DNA of 36,701 bases from Candidatus Barnesiella excrementavium (GCA_019115485.1 DXDM01000058.1:1-36701), one strand, 5' to 3'; shown: positions 1-8,800, numbered from the stretch's first letter. Numbers and translations: made by a program. The notes: a model not told the origin generated them from the sequence alone.

Positions 1-33
1 AGTCCTTTGCTCTACCAACTGAGCTATGGCACC
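1..33 (-). tRNA. tRNA, probably Phe, 5' part only (cut by window start)
   Basis: Read on the minus strand, bases 33 to 1 give the acceptor 5' strand, a complete D-arm with the AGTTGGTA loop, the 5' half of the anticodon stem and the conserved C32-U33. The window ends exactly before the anticodon, so identity cannot be read directly. The anticodon-stem 5' half AAGGA followed by CU resembles bacterial tRNA-Phe, so Phe is an inference from similarity. It is transcribed away from tRNA-Pro and has its own promoter-like box. Confidence 0.85.
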
Positions 34-49
34 ATCATTTTTGTGAGTG

Positions 50-57
50 CAAAGATA
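50..57 (-). promoter_or_regulatory. -7 box of the tRNA at the window start
   Basis: The minus strand reads TATCTTTG, a perfect match to the Bacteroidetes -7 consensus TAnnTTTG, ending 16 bases before the tRNA 5' end. I see no clear TTTG at the -33 position, so this call rests on the -7 box and its location. Confidence 0.55.
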
Positions 58-151
58 GAATTAAATTTTATTATCCACCTAATTTTTTACGACAAAAATG
101 AAAAAGATTGGACATTTCTCTTTTTCATGAAATATTTTTGGCCTATTCGTT

Positions 152-181
152 TTTGCTTTTCTCAAACTTTATGTATCTTTG
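152..181 (+). promoter_or_regulatory. Promoter of tRNA-Pro
   Basis: A TTTG at 152-155 and TATCTTTG at 174-181 are separated by 18 bases, close to the Bacteroidetes primary-sigma promoter. Initiation about 7 bases downstream would give a leader of roughly 10 bases before the mature tRNA 5' end. Confidence 0.65.
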
Positions 182-199
182 TCCCCGCAAATCCAAGTG

Positions 200-273
200 C
201 GGGGTGTAGCACAGTTGGTTAGCGCGCCACGTTCGGGACGTGGAGGTCGGACGTTCGAGTCGTCTCACCCCGA
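200..273 (+). tRNA. tRNA-Pro (anticodon CGG)
   Basis: A complete 74-nt cloverleaf. The 7-bp acceptor stem pairs CGGGGTG with CACCCCG. The anticodon stem CCACG/CGTGG closes a 7-nt loop, TTCGGGA, whose anticodon is CGG and reads the proline codon CCG. The T-arm has the TTCGAGT loop. G37 after the anticodon is normal for proline tRNAs. The 3' CCA is not encoded. It sits between its own promoter and a Rho-independent terminator, so it looks like a single-gene unit. Confidence 0.96.
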
Positions 274-278
274 CACTT

Positions 279-318
279 AATCGCAATCGATTGGAATACA
301 ATCGGTTGCGATTTTTTT
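279..318 (+). terminator. Terminator of tRNA-Pro
   Basis: A 15-bp stem (279-293 with 299-313, one T-G wobble) closes a 5-nt loop and is followed by a run of T. It begins six bases after the tRNA discriminator base. Confidence 0.9.
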
Positions 319-478
319 GTTCAAGAAAATTCCTTTGACTCTCTTTGTTGTTCGGCGGTTGGCCGGTAAATTCGTTCGGATTGTGAGTCTCTGTTTTTGG
401 GGTAATGCTCTGATTAAAGCCTTAAATATTGTTGAAATATAAAAAAATGACTATCTTGGCAGAACTTAAACCGGGATT

Positions 479-1090
479 ATGAAACGAGTGAGAATCTATG
501 AGGAGAAACCGAACGAGGCAGAGATTGCCAAGGCGGTGAAGGTGTTGCGCGACGGTGGTATTGTTATCTATCCCACCGACACGGTTTATGCCCTGGGGTG
601 CGATGCCTTGAATGTGCGGGCTGTGGAGCGGATTTGCCAAATCAAGGGCATCAATCCGCAGAAGGTGAATCTGTCGATTATCTGCCGGGAGTTGAGTTGG
701 GTGAGCGAATATGCCAAGTTGAGCAACCTCTATTTCAAATTACTGAAACGGAACCTGCCGGGAGCATTTACCTTTATCCTGCCCACGAGTTCCTCGTTAC
801 CCAAAATCTACAAGAACCGCAAGACGGTGGGAATCCGTATTCCCGACAACGCCATTACTTTGGCCTTGGTCGAGGCGTTGGGTAATCCGTTGCTGACAAC
901 CTCGGTGGCCATCGATGAGGAGGAACCCGAGTATGGTACCGATCCCGAGTTGATTGCCGAGCGTTACGAGTCGGTGGCCGATCTGATAATTGACGGCGGC
1001 GAGGGGGGTACGACACCGTCGACCACGGTCGATTGTACGGGCGATGAGCCTGTTATTCTGCGCGAAGGGAAGGGCGAATTGCAGGAGTAG
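479..1090 (+). CDS. YciO/TsaC (Sua5-YrdC) family protein
   Basis: A 203-residue cytosolic single-domain protein of the YrdC fold. That fold in TsaC/Sua5 makes threonylcarbamoyl-AMP from threonine, bicarbonate and ATP for the t6A37 modification of ANN-decoding tRNAs. Visible blocks are PTDTVYALG (32-40), PGAFTFIL (94-101), KTVGIRIP (115-122), TTSVA (140-144), STTVDCT (181-187) and the REGKG end. The segment ICQIKGINPQKVN and the overall layout resemble the YciO branch more than classical TsaC. YciO of E. coli is a weak or non-replacing paralogue, so the t6A role is not assured. A partner t6A gene, tsaE, lies at 17338-17760. The ATG is the first in frame and no Shine-Dalgarno sequence is visible, which is normal for the phylum. 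It stands alone between tRNA-Pro and mdh. I am sure of the family and less sure of the physiological reaction. Confidence 0.9.
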   Translation: MKRVRIYEEKPNEAEIAKAVKVLRDGGIVIYPTDTVYALGCDALNVRAVERICQIKGINPQKVNLSIICRELSWVSEYAKLSNLYFKLLKRNLPGAFTFILPTSSSLPKIYKNRKTVGIRIPDNAITLALVEALGNPLLTTSVAIDEEEPEYGTDPELIAERYESVADLIIDGGEGGTTPSTTVDCTGDEPVILREGKGELQE

Positions 1091-1181
1091 TTGCTTGTCT
1101 GGTGCGATAATCGCTGGGAATGAGGTAGATAACCAATTTCAACAGGCAGTTAAAAGATTATGCAAAGTTTATAAAAAATTA

Positions 1182-1203
1182 ATTGTGGAAATTTTTCCAT
1201 AAT
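1182..1203. promoter_or_regulatory. Imperfect palindrome over the mdh promoter (possible operator)
   Basis: Ten of the eleven base-pair positions away from the centre match or wobble: ATTgTGGAAA on the left mirrors TTTCCAtAAT on the right, with a TT centre. It lies where the -33 element of the mdh promoter should be and directly upstream of its -7 box. A dimeric regulator bound here would block the polymerase. No regulator is identified, and AT-rich palindromes also occur by chance. Confidence 0.35.
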
Positions 1204-1216
1204 GTTGAAATAGTTG

Positions 1217-1224
1217 TAATTTTG
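1217..1224 (+). promoter_or_regulatory. -7 box of mdh
   Basis: TAATTTTG matches TAnnTTTG exactly. The -33 region about 20 bases upstream is T-rich (TTTTTCC) rather than TTTG. The implied untranslated leader is about 50 bases, A-rich near the start codon. Confidence 0.6.
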
Positions 1225-1281
1225 CGGAACAGAGAGAAAGAAAAGAATTTGTAGTATTAACTTTTTATAAACCTAACAATT

Positions 1282-2220
1282 ATGTCAAAAGTATCGGTTA
1301 TCGGAGCTGGAAACGTGGGTGCAACTTGCGCAAACGTGTTAGCATTCAGAGAAATTGCAGATGAGATTGTTCTGCTCGACATCAAAGAAGGCGTGTCGGA
1401 AGGCAAAGCCATGGATATGATGCAGGCTGCTGTAACGGCAGGATTCTCTTCGCGTATCAAAGGTGTAACCAACAACTACGAGGCTACGGCCAATTCGGAT
1501 ATGGTAGTGATTACGTCGGGTATTCCTCGTAAACCGGGTATGACTCGTGAGGAGTTGATTGGTGTAAACGCCGGTATCGTGAAATCGGTAGTCGAGAGTG
1601 TATTGAAATATTCTCCCAATGCCGTTATCCTCTGTGTAAGCAACCCGATGGATACAATGACCTATTTGATTCACAAGGTATCGGGTCTTCCCAAAAACCG
1701 CATTATCGGTATGGGTGGCGCACTCGACAGCTCGCGTTTCAGATATTATCTGAGCCAGGCTTTGAACGCCAACCTGTCGGAGGTTGAAGGTTTCGTTATC
1801 GGTGGCCATGGCGACACGACGATGATTCCCGTAACCCGTTACGCTACTTACAAAGGTATGCCCGTATCGGAACTGTTGAGTGCCGAGGCTTTGCAGAAAG
1901 TGGCTGCCGACACGATGGTAGGTGGTGCTACGCTCACCGGCCTGCTGGGTACTTCGGCCTGGTATGCTCCGGGTGCTGCTTCGGCTTCGGTCGTTGAGGC
2001 TGTGCTGGGCGACCAGAAACGTTTGGTTCCTTGCAGCGCCTTGCTGGAAGGTGAGTATGGCGAAAGCGACCTCTGCATCGGTGTTCCCTGTGTATTGGGT
2101 CGCAATGGTATCGAGAAGGTGGTTGAACTGAAACTCAACGACGCCGAGAAAGAGGCATTTGCCAAGAGCGCCGCTGCCGTTCACAAGACCAATGCTGCTC
2201 TTGCCGACGCTTTGAAATAA
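1282..2220 (+). CDS. mdh: Malate dehydrogenase (LDH-like type)
   Basis: A 312-residue cytosolic enzyme that interconverts malate and oxaloacetate with NAD(H). In gut Bacteroidales it feeds the reductive branch toward fumarate and succinate. The Rossmann motif GAGNVGA is at 8-14, and D33 at the end of the second strand favours NAD over NADP. Substrate-binding arginines appear at R83, R89 and R152, with the catalytic pair D149 and H176 in GGHGDTT. The R83 context (IPRKPGMTR) indicates malate rather than lactate specificity. Length fits the tetrameric LDH-like malate dehydrogenases. It is monocistronic, with a -7 box at 1217-1224 and a strong terminator right after the stop. An imperfect palindrome overlaps its promoter and may be a control site. 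Confidence 0.96.
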   Translation: MSKVSVIGAGNVGATCANVLAFREIADEIVLLDIKEGVSEGKAMDMMQAAVTAGFSSRIKGVTNNYEATANSDMVVITSGIPRKPGMTREELIGVNAGIVKSVVESVLKYSPNAVILCVSNPMDTMTYLIHKVSGLPKNRIIGMGGALDSSRFRYYLSQALNANLSEVEGFVIGGHGDTTMIPVTRYATYKGMPVSELLSAEALQKVAADTMVGGATLTGLLGTSAWYAPGAASASVVEAVLGDQKRLVPCSALLEGEYGESDLCIGVPCVLGRNGIEKVVELKLNDAEKEAFAKSAAAVHKTNAALADALK

Positions 2221-2246
2221 GGTACTGACCGTTATATTTCGTTAGG

Positions 2247-2280
2247 CTGCCGCCCGGTTTTCACCGGGCGGCAGTTTTTT
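2247..2280 (+). terminator. Terminator of mdh
   Basis: An 11-bp GC-rich stem CTGCCGCCCGG/CCGGGCGGCAG with a 6-nt loop (2258-2263), followed by six T, begins 26 bases after the mdh stop codon. Confidence 0.95.
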
Positions 2281-2298
2281 ATCTGGGAATTTAAAAAT

Positions 2299-2334
2299 GA
2301 GAGAGCCATAAACGAAACCGTTTATGGCTCTCTC
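2299..2334 (-). terminator. 16-bp perfect hairpin, probable terminator of the DUF5723 operon
   Basis: Bases 2299-2314 pair perfectly with 2319-2334 around a 4-nt loop. In the minus direction it is followed by attttaaatt, a weak T-tract, and lies about 80 bases after the stop of the DUF5723 gene. In the plus direction there is no T-tract. It may also act as a transcript-stabilising 3' end. Confidence 0.6.
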
Positions 2335-2364
2335 GCGCTGCTCCACAAGAGTGGTATCTTATGG

Positions 2365-2396
2365 AGTCACTGATGTTTGTTATTCCATCAGTGACT
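2365..2396 (-). other. 11-bp hairpin just after the DUF5723 gene
   Basis: Bases 2365-2375 pair perfectly with 2386-2396 around a 10-nt loop. It begins 15 bases beyond the minus-strand stop codon and has no T-tract. It would be the first of two stem-loops in the 3' end of the minus transcript. Confidence 0.55.
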
Positions 2397-2411
2397 TTGT
2401 TCCTTTTTGGA

Positions 2412-3806
2412 TTATATTTCGTGGTTTTTCCCGAAGGTAAAGTTGATGCCAAAGCTGAGATTGGCCCGGGCATGATTGATGGGGATAAACTGTTTGGAGT
2501 ACTGTGTGGCAAAATAGTCGGTACCGATGAAGAAGTTGAATCCCGGAGCGCAGATATTGAGAATGGCTCCCACGGAACTGCCCATATTGGAAACCGAGCC
2601 GTTGAGTGTGAGATGCAGTGCCGAGAGGGGACGGAAATTGATGGCGGCCATGCCTTCGGCATAAGTGCGATAACCCACAAAACGGGTGGTGGAGAGGAGG
2701 CCGAAGGAGATGGCGTTGTCGAGTATGCAATATTCGGCTCCCACCCGAAGGGTGGTGCGGAGCGAGTTGCTTACCGATTGCTGGTCGGTCTTGTAGAACT
2801 TGGTCAGGGCCTTCAAGTCTTCGCCCAGTTGGTCGGCTTTTTCCTCAAAAGGGTTGTTTCCGTTTTCGTCGTCCTCGGCACCGATGTTGTCGAATCCCGT
2901 GTACAGGAACTCTTTATTGGGGTCGGTTTCGGCACGAGTCAGGTTGTTCCATTGCATGAAGCCGATGTCGGTCAATGCGGCCGACAGGGTGAGGTTGTCG
3001 ATAATTTCATAGGTGGCTCCCAAGTCAAATCCCAGTCCGAATCCGGCCAACCCGAAATTGTTCCCTACTTTATAATCGGTTATTTCGCCCGTTTCGGGAT
3101 CGGTGGTCAGTTCGAGAAGCGAGGTAGCCTGCAAGTGTCCCGACTGTTTGATTCTCCATTCGTCCTGCGACATGGTAATGTCCATGCGGTCGATACGAGC
3201 TTCGGCGTGAGCGGCACCGAGCAGTACTTTTACTTTGGCGCCTACACTCAGTTTGTCGTCGATGTCACGGGCGTGACCCAACGCCAGTTCCAGGTAGTTA
3301 CTGCTTGTGGCCGTGATGTTGCTCATGTCGTAGCGGGTTACACCTGTGGCATTCTGTCCGGTTTTAAGGAATTGAAAAATCTCTTTGGGCATGTAGGCCC
3401 CCGTATTGCTTTTAAGTGCCAGGTTAAAGGTGTTCTGTCCGCCCCAGGCCCAGAACCCGAACGAGATGATGTCCATACCCAAGTCGAGTTCCAGTGTATT
3501 GTTGGAGGTTAGTTTACTCAGGAATTCGTCGGCGTCGACATCGGGGTGCAGAAAAGTGACCAGTTTGTTGTCGCGGGGATAGAGAAAGGTGCCCAGTCCC
3601 AAATTGGAGTTCACCCCTACATATACGTTGTTGAGCAGAGGCAGGCTGACATAGTTGTTGGGAGTTTTGAGAGCCGGGTTCAGTTGGTTCCGCCTGGTCA
3701 TTTTTTCCATGAAGTAGGAAGAGTTGAGGGTCGTTTGAGCCGACAGTCCGGTCGAAAATATCCCTGCCAGGCAAGAGATTACTATATATTTGATAGCGTA
3801 TTTCAT
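2412..3806 (-). CDS. DUF5723 family predicted outer-membrane protein
   Basis: A 464-residue exported protein with a signal peptide (charged start, hydrophobic core, cleavage likely after ...GLSA at about residue 23). The mature start, with TLNSSYFMEKMTRRNQLNPAL, is the usual opening of DUF5723 proteins. The body alternates short amphipathic strands rich in G, N, Y and L and closes with FGINFTFG, as expected of an outer-membrane beta-barrel. The function of the family is not established. It lies 21 bases behind the 585-residue lipoprotein gene in the same direction, so the two are almost certainly co-transcribed and may act together at the outer membrane. Two hairpins follow its stop. The family call is from memory of its motifs; the barrel and location are inference. 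Confidence 0.8.
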   Translation of the reverse strand: MKYAIKYIVISCLAGIFSTGLSAQTTLNSSYFMEKMTRRNQLNPALKTPNNYVSLPLLNNVYVGVNSNLGLGTFLYPRDNKLVTFLHPDVDADEFLSKLTSNNTLELDLGMDIISFGFWAWGGQNTFNLALKSNTGAYMPKEIFQFLKTGQNATGVTRYDMSNITATSSNYLELALGHARDIDDKLSVGAKVKVLLGAAHAEARIDRMDITMSQDEWRIKQSGHLQATSLLELTTDPETGEITDYKVGNNFGLAGFGLGFDLGATYEIIDNLTLSAALTDIGFMQWNNLTRAETDPNKEFLYTGFDNIGAEDDENGNNPFEEKADQLGEDLKALTKFYKTDQQSVSNSLRTTLRVGAEYCILDNAISFGLLSTTRFVGYRTYAEGMAAINFRPLSALHLTLNGSVSNMGSSVGAILNICAPGFNFFIGTDYFATQYSKQFIPINHARANLSFGINFTFGKNHEI

Positions 3807-3827
3807 CGTTTCTTCGGGTTTAATCCA

Positions 3828-5585
3828 TTATAAATCTTCTAAGTCCATTTGTGCTCCGTCGGGGAGTCGAGCCGAGAGGTGTACGACGACAAATTGGTCG
3901 GGACGTAACGTGACATCGTGATTATCCTGGTTGCTACCCCCGATTTGAATGGCCAGTTTGTCGAGCTCTTGCAGGGCATTTGCCCGATCCTCCTTGATGG
4001 TCAGATTGACTTGTGTCGATTGGATTGACTGCTCGTTGCCATCGCTGTTGGGGGCGGCCTCTATCATTATCTGATCGGGGAGTGTGAGCCCGGTGAGGGG
4101 ATTGCCGTTGCGGTCGTAGGGCTTGATTGAAAGGCTCAGTTCCAGCGGGATAGCGTTGTCGACTTGCATGTTGAGTTCGATATGCTTCACCTTGTCCGAG
4201 ATATCGCTGAGGTCACTGTGTATGTTGTCAATGGTGTCGTTGTAGAAGATGCTGAGGTTATCGAATTCGAGCGGTACATTGATGTCGTAGTCGACATCGA
4301 GGTTGTAATCGCCTTTACCCAGCGAGATGGTTTGGTCGTCGGTTTCACTTTCGATTTTGACCTCGGTCACCTTGATGTCGATTTGGTCGGGAATGGTGTT
4401 CAGCAGCGAGGTGAGTGATCCCGATTCTATTTCGGGTGAGTTGCGGTTGATGTGGAAGGTACTCTTCTGCCCTCCGGCAATTTTCAAGGCAAGCGACACG
4501 ACATTGCCGTTGACTACTTGTCCGTTCTCGTCGAGCGGTGTTATCTGGAACCGGGTAGAGATGGGAGCTCCGATGGGATTTTGTACCGACAGGTTGAGCG
4601 AGAGATCTTTCACTTCGAGCGAGGTACCCTCTTCTTTCAGGAAATCGGGCAGGTCGGAGAGCGATACCGACGTATTTATATCGACATTAGGTACAATGGT
4701 ACCGGCCACCTCCTTGATGCGTATTTGAGGGGTAGCCAGGTCGAGACGCGGCTGTACCTTTACCTGGGTGTCTGTAAGGTCTTCGGTACCAATCGCTACT
4801 TTATCGGCATAGACCTTGCCTTCGAGGCTGATTGCGTCGGTGAGGATAAGTGTGCCGTTCTTGACAGTCGGGTCGGAGAATCCATAGACTGTTACCGGAA
4901 TGGATACGACGCCCGAGCCTTGGTTCAATTCGATGGTTTTCGAAATGAATATGGAGGAACCGCTTTTTACGAGATCTCCCTGGCTCTCGTCGATGCCAAA
5001 GTCAATGACTTCGGGAAGATTCAGTTTGACGCCGGCCAGGTAGATGTCATGTAAAAAGCTGGGCATGCCCGATATTTCGATAGACAACTCGGTTTGTAGT
5101 GTCTGGCCGTTATTGTCGGTAATCTTGATACTCTTTACATTTTTTACTTCGGCAGGCAGTTCGGTATTGACATTGAAATTCTCTTCCGTATCGATATTGG
5201 CTTCGAAAGCGACTTCGATATCAGGCATATCCAATCCGGGGATTTGAGGCAGCTCGGTAGTCGAGGCTTTAAAGTCCCGGATATAGGGATCGAAGTTCGG
5301 CGAGAAGTCATCGATAATCACCTCGTCGATAGCTTCGATATCTTCGGCGATATTGTCCGATTTGGTGATGACATATTTCCCGTCGATGACATGGAGCACG
5401 TCGCCCTCTTCAATCATGCGGCTCAATCTGATGGTATCGGTCTGTCCGATAGGCAAACTTAAATTTCCGCCGATACTTACCTCCAAATCGATGTCTTTCC
5501 CTAAGTCATAATCGGCATCGATGCATGAAGAGAATGTAAGAATAAGTCCCGTGAGACCACTTACAATAAACTTTGTAAAATTCAT
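3828..5585 (-). CDS. Uncharacterised Bacteroidales lipoprotein, 585 aa
   Basis: I do not recognise a named family with confidence. The N-terminus is a lipoprotein signal, with a hydrophobic stretch ending in FSSC and the acceptor at C21. The next residues include D23 and D25, acidic residues that in Bacteroidetes often accompany surface export, although this is not a perfect match to the known signal. The mature protein is acidic and strand-rich, with many alternating V/I/L and D/N/S positions and repeated phrases such as LPQIPGLDMPDIEV and LSLNLSVQNP. This suggests several beta-sandwich modules. A comparable phrase, GKDIDLEVSIGGNLSLPIG, recurs in lipoproteins of other Bacteroidales as far as I recall. 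It is the first gene of a two-gene unit with the DUF5723 protein, with a TACCTTTG promoter box upstream. A structural or scaffold role at the outer membrane is plausible but unproven. Confidence 0.75.
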   Translation of the reverse strand: MNFTKFIVSGLTGLILTFSSCIDADYDLGKDIDLEVSIGGNLSLPIGQTDTIRLSRMIEEGDVLHVIDGKYVITKSDNIAEDIEAIDEVIIDDFSPNFDPYIRDFKASTTELPQIPGLDMPDIEVAFEANIDTEENFNVNTELPAEVKNVKSIKITDNNGQTLQTELSIEISGMPSFLHDIYLAGVKLNLPEVIDFGIDESQGDLVKSGSSIFISKTIELNQGSGVVSIPVTVYGFSDPTVKNGTLILTDAISLEGKVYADKVAIGTEDLTDTQVKVQPRLDLATPQIRIKEVAGTIVPNVDINTSVSLSDLPDFLKEEGTSLEVKDLSLNLSVQNPIGAPISTRFQITPLDENGQVVNGNVVSLALKIAGGQKSTFHINRNSPEIESGSLTSLLNTIPDQIDIKVTEVKIESETDDQTISLGKGDYNLDVDYDINVPLEFDNLSIFYNDTIDNIHSDLSDISDKVKHIELNMQVDNAIPLELSLSIKPYDRNGNPLTGLTLPDQIMIEAAPNSDGNEQSIQSTQVNLTIKEDRANALQELDKLAIQIGGSNQDNHDVTLRPDQFVVVHLSARLPDGAQMDLEDL

Positions 5586-5655
5586 AGATAGAATGTGTAT
5601 AAATCGATCGTTTGTATTTTAATAATGAGATTCCCTCTCCCCTTGATTTTGTATG

Positions 5656-5663
5656 CAAAGGTA
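5656..5663 (-). promoter_or_regulatory. -7 box of the lipoprotein-DUF5723 operon
   Basis: The minus strand reads TACCTTTG, a perfect TAnnTTTG, 70 bases before the start codon at 5585. No good TTTG is seen at -33. Confidence 0.5.
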
Positions 5664-5757
5664 TCTCTTTTTTTTGTAATAGCTATGATTTTTTATCTGA
5701 AATGAGAGATTTATAATGTTTGGTAAAATTTGTCAAATGTAATGTGTTTGTAATATA

Positions 5758-5790
5758 ACTCCCCCTCTTGCCGGGGGCAGGAGGGGGAGT
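5758..5790 (-). terminator. Probable terminator of the macroglobulin gene
   Basis: A 15-bp stem (5758-5772 with 5776-5790, one wobble) rich in C and G with a 3-nt loop lies 28 bases beyond the minus-strand stop codon. The following minus-strand bases are AT-rich (tatattac) but not a clean T-run, so termination strength is uncertain. Confidence 0.6.
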
Positions 5791-5817
5791 ATGGGGTACA
5801 GACCGGGTCGGTCGGGA

Positions 5818-8800
5818 TTATTTGACGATGATAGTCTGTGCCGGAGTGCGGGCAATGATTTGCGGGGCATAGAGGCACTGTATGGTCGAGAGTCCCTGGG
5901 TGTATTCGCCGGGACGGTCGGCATTCAGCTCGTAGGTGATGACATAGGTGCCTCTGGGCAGAAAGTCGAAATAGAATCGGGTTTCGGCATTCTTCACCTC
6001 CTGGTAGTACCCGATGCGTTCGCGGTAGGTATAGCCCGAGAGCTGGTCGACCGGTTCGAGGCAGGCTGCCCGGCTGTCGGTGAGGCAGACAAACTGCATG
6101 TCTTGTCCCACGGTGAGGGTGAGCCGTACGGCCACGCGGTCGCCGGTTTTCAGCATTACGGTGTTGATGGGGACGTAGGTGCCCGAGGGTTGGCGCACGA
6201 GTATCTGCCGGTCGAGAGCCAACTCGTTGACCGAGGCGGCCGACACGTTTTTCACATCGTCGTAGTATTGCCAGTAAAGGGCGCCCCACGAAGGCTGCCG
6301 GTGGTTGGTCGAGATGACGGCCGTTGCATCGGCTGCCGTCACCTGGTTGCCCGGCAGGCTGTATTCGGTCAGTCCCAGGAAGGGCTCTTCGGGCGAGTAT
6401 TTCATCTCCTGGCCGCCCCATACGATAACGGGTTGGGCCGAATCGGCCGCCAGCCAGTCGGTGCCGCCGTAGAGCAGGGCGTAGATGGCTTCGAGGGTCG
6501 AGGGTACCGACTCCCATTCGTTGGTCTGTTTTTGGGCGAGCAGCCAGCGGCGCATCTCGTCGAGCTCGTTGGTGACGGGGTCGACCGCCGTGAAGGCGGC
6601 GATGAGGGCGCATTGCTCCTGCACGGCACTGTTGCTGTACCCGTAGGAGGAGCGGTTGTTGGGCCAGAACATACCCTTGTCGGGGGTGGTTACGGCATAC
6701 TGGCGCAGCGAGGCGACAATCTCGCGGGCCACGTCGGTGAATCCGTAGCGTTGCAGCGTGATGGCGGCGTAGGCTTTCTCGATGGTCGAGAGGGGAATCC
6801 ATTGTTTGAGCCGTTCCATCATCGCCTGGTGTATCCCGAGGGTCTGTCCCAGCGGAATGTCCTGGTAGGAGGAGCGGGTCAGCAGGTAGCAGATGTCGTT
6901 GTAGGAGAGGGGGGCATTGGGTTCAAGTCGGCGTTGCCGTTCGACGGTTCGGTCGAGGAAGGCGATGGCCACGGTCTGCATCTCGTGTATCGTGCTGTCG
7001 TCGAGGGGTACACCCAGTGCACGCAGCCGGGCGAAGCCTTCGAGTATGTTCATCGTGACCCATGGGCTGGCCGGCATACCCTGGAACCAGCTCCAACCGC
7101 CGTCGCTGCCTTGGAGGTTTTGCAGTTTGAGAATGGCTTCGCGCGAGAGCCGGTTGGCCCGGTTGGTATCGAAGAGGGTGGCCAGTTGCTGCATGCGTTC
7201 GGTCTCGTTGTCGGCTTCGAGTACCCACGGGGTAGCCGAGAGCAGAATCTGCTTCAACTCTTCGTTTTGAGACAGGAGTGAGGTGAGGTTCTTGCCTCCG
7301 GTGGCTTGCCACGACTCGATGGCCTGGGCGATGCGCGGGTTGCTGCGGGCCATCGACGAGGCTAGGCTGTTGGCATAAAGCACGGCTGCGATTGAGATGG
7401 CGTCGTTGTCGGTCAGGTCGGTAAGGGGGGGCAGAGCCTGCACGGCATACCAGGCCGGATTGTTGCAGTATTGCAGGGTCATGCGCAGGCTCTCGACTGT
7501 GGGCGATTGCAGTTTCTTCTCCATGTCGGGCATCACTACGGGGACAGTTTGCTCTCCGCCGGGAATGTAGAAGGGCTTGCTGTCGGTCACCAGTACCTTG
7601 GCGGGCAGTATGGGCAGAATCTGTTGTTCGCCGTCGCTGTGTTGCAGGGTCGAGGCCTGGGCCCGGAATCCCAGCAGTTCGACACCCTCGGGCACGGCAA
7701 AGGTGTAGTCGACGGTGCGGCTGTTGCCAGGGTCGATGATGAAGGCCGACTGGCTGGACTGAATCACCCGGTCGGTATAGGGGTCGAAGAGTTCGAAGCG
7801 AACGGTTCCGTCCTGAGGAGCCTCGCTCTGGTTCTGTATGGCGGTAGCGATGGTCACGTGGTCGCCCTGGCGCACGAAACGGGGGAGGTTGGGCGACACC
7901 ATGAGCGGTTTGCTGGCAACGCTCTGTGCCTCGTAGCGGCCGCTGAACAGTCCTTGCGTGTAGGCCAGGGCGAGGAATTGCCAGGTGGTGTTCTCGTTGG
8001 GTACGGTAAACGAGAAGGATACCTGCCCCAGCGAATCGGTGGTGAGCGAGGGGTAGAAGAAGGCGGTGCTTACCTCGTCGGTGCGCAGGGGAGCATCGGA
8101 CCGTGTATTCTCGTCGGCCAATTCTTCTCTGACTATCGAGGGGGCTGTTAGCCCCTTGGCGGCAGCGTTGTTGGCGCTCTTGGTCACCACCACCTCGTCG
8201 AGTGCGGCTTCGGCTTCATTGATTTGTATGCCCGATGCCATTGCTTTGGACGCAAAGATGGGGAAGCGTCTGCTACTACCGTCCAATAGGTTGAAGAAGA
8301 GGAACTGCGTAGCCGTCTCGTCGGGAGTAGACAGGTAGTCGGGACGAACGGTCACTTGCAGCCGTCGGCTGTAATGGTAGTCGGTCGAGGGTTGTGTCGA
8401 AATGCGTGCATAGGGTATCGGAGCCGGAGCATCGAAGGCCCAGTTGTGCGAGCGAATGGCCTGCATCGAGGCGTCGAACATCTCGGCCATGAAGCGGGCC
8501 GTGACGGGATTGCCTTGGGCGTCGGTCACCGAGAAGGTCCAGTTTTCGAGATTCCCCGGCAGCAGTTTGTCGCGGAAGGTCGAGGTTTTGAGGCTCAGTT
8601 TCCGGTCGGGCGTAGCCTGACGTATGGTTACCCGGGCCGTCTTCATCTCGCCGTCGCGTACGATGAGCAGACTGATGGTGGCCACGTCGCCAAACGACTT
8701 GTCGAATTTGAGCGAGAGAGTCTTGCAGCGGTTGCTCAGTTTGAGCAGACGGGTCTCCACCAGATGGTCGGGCGTATAGATGGAGTAGTAGAGGTAGCCG

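Noticed and set aside
2361..3512. Plus-strand open frame of 383 codons opposite DUF5723
   Set aside because: Antisense shadow; it begins inside a hairpin and shows no signal or domain.
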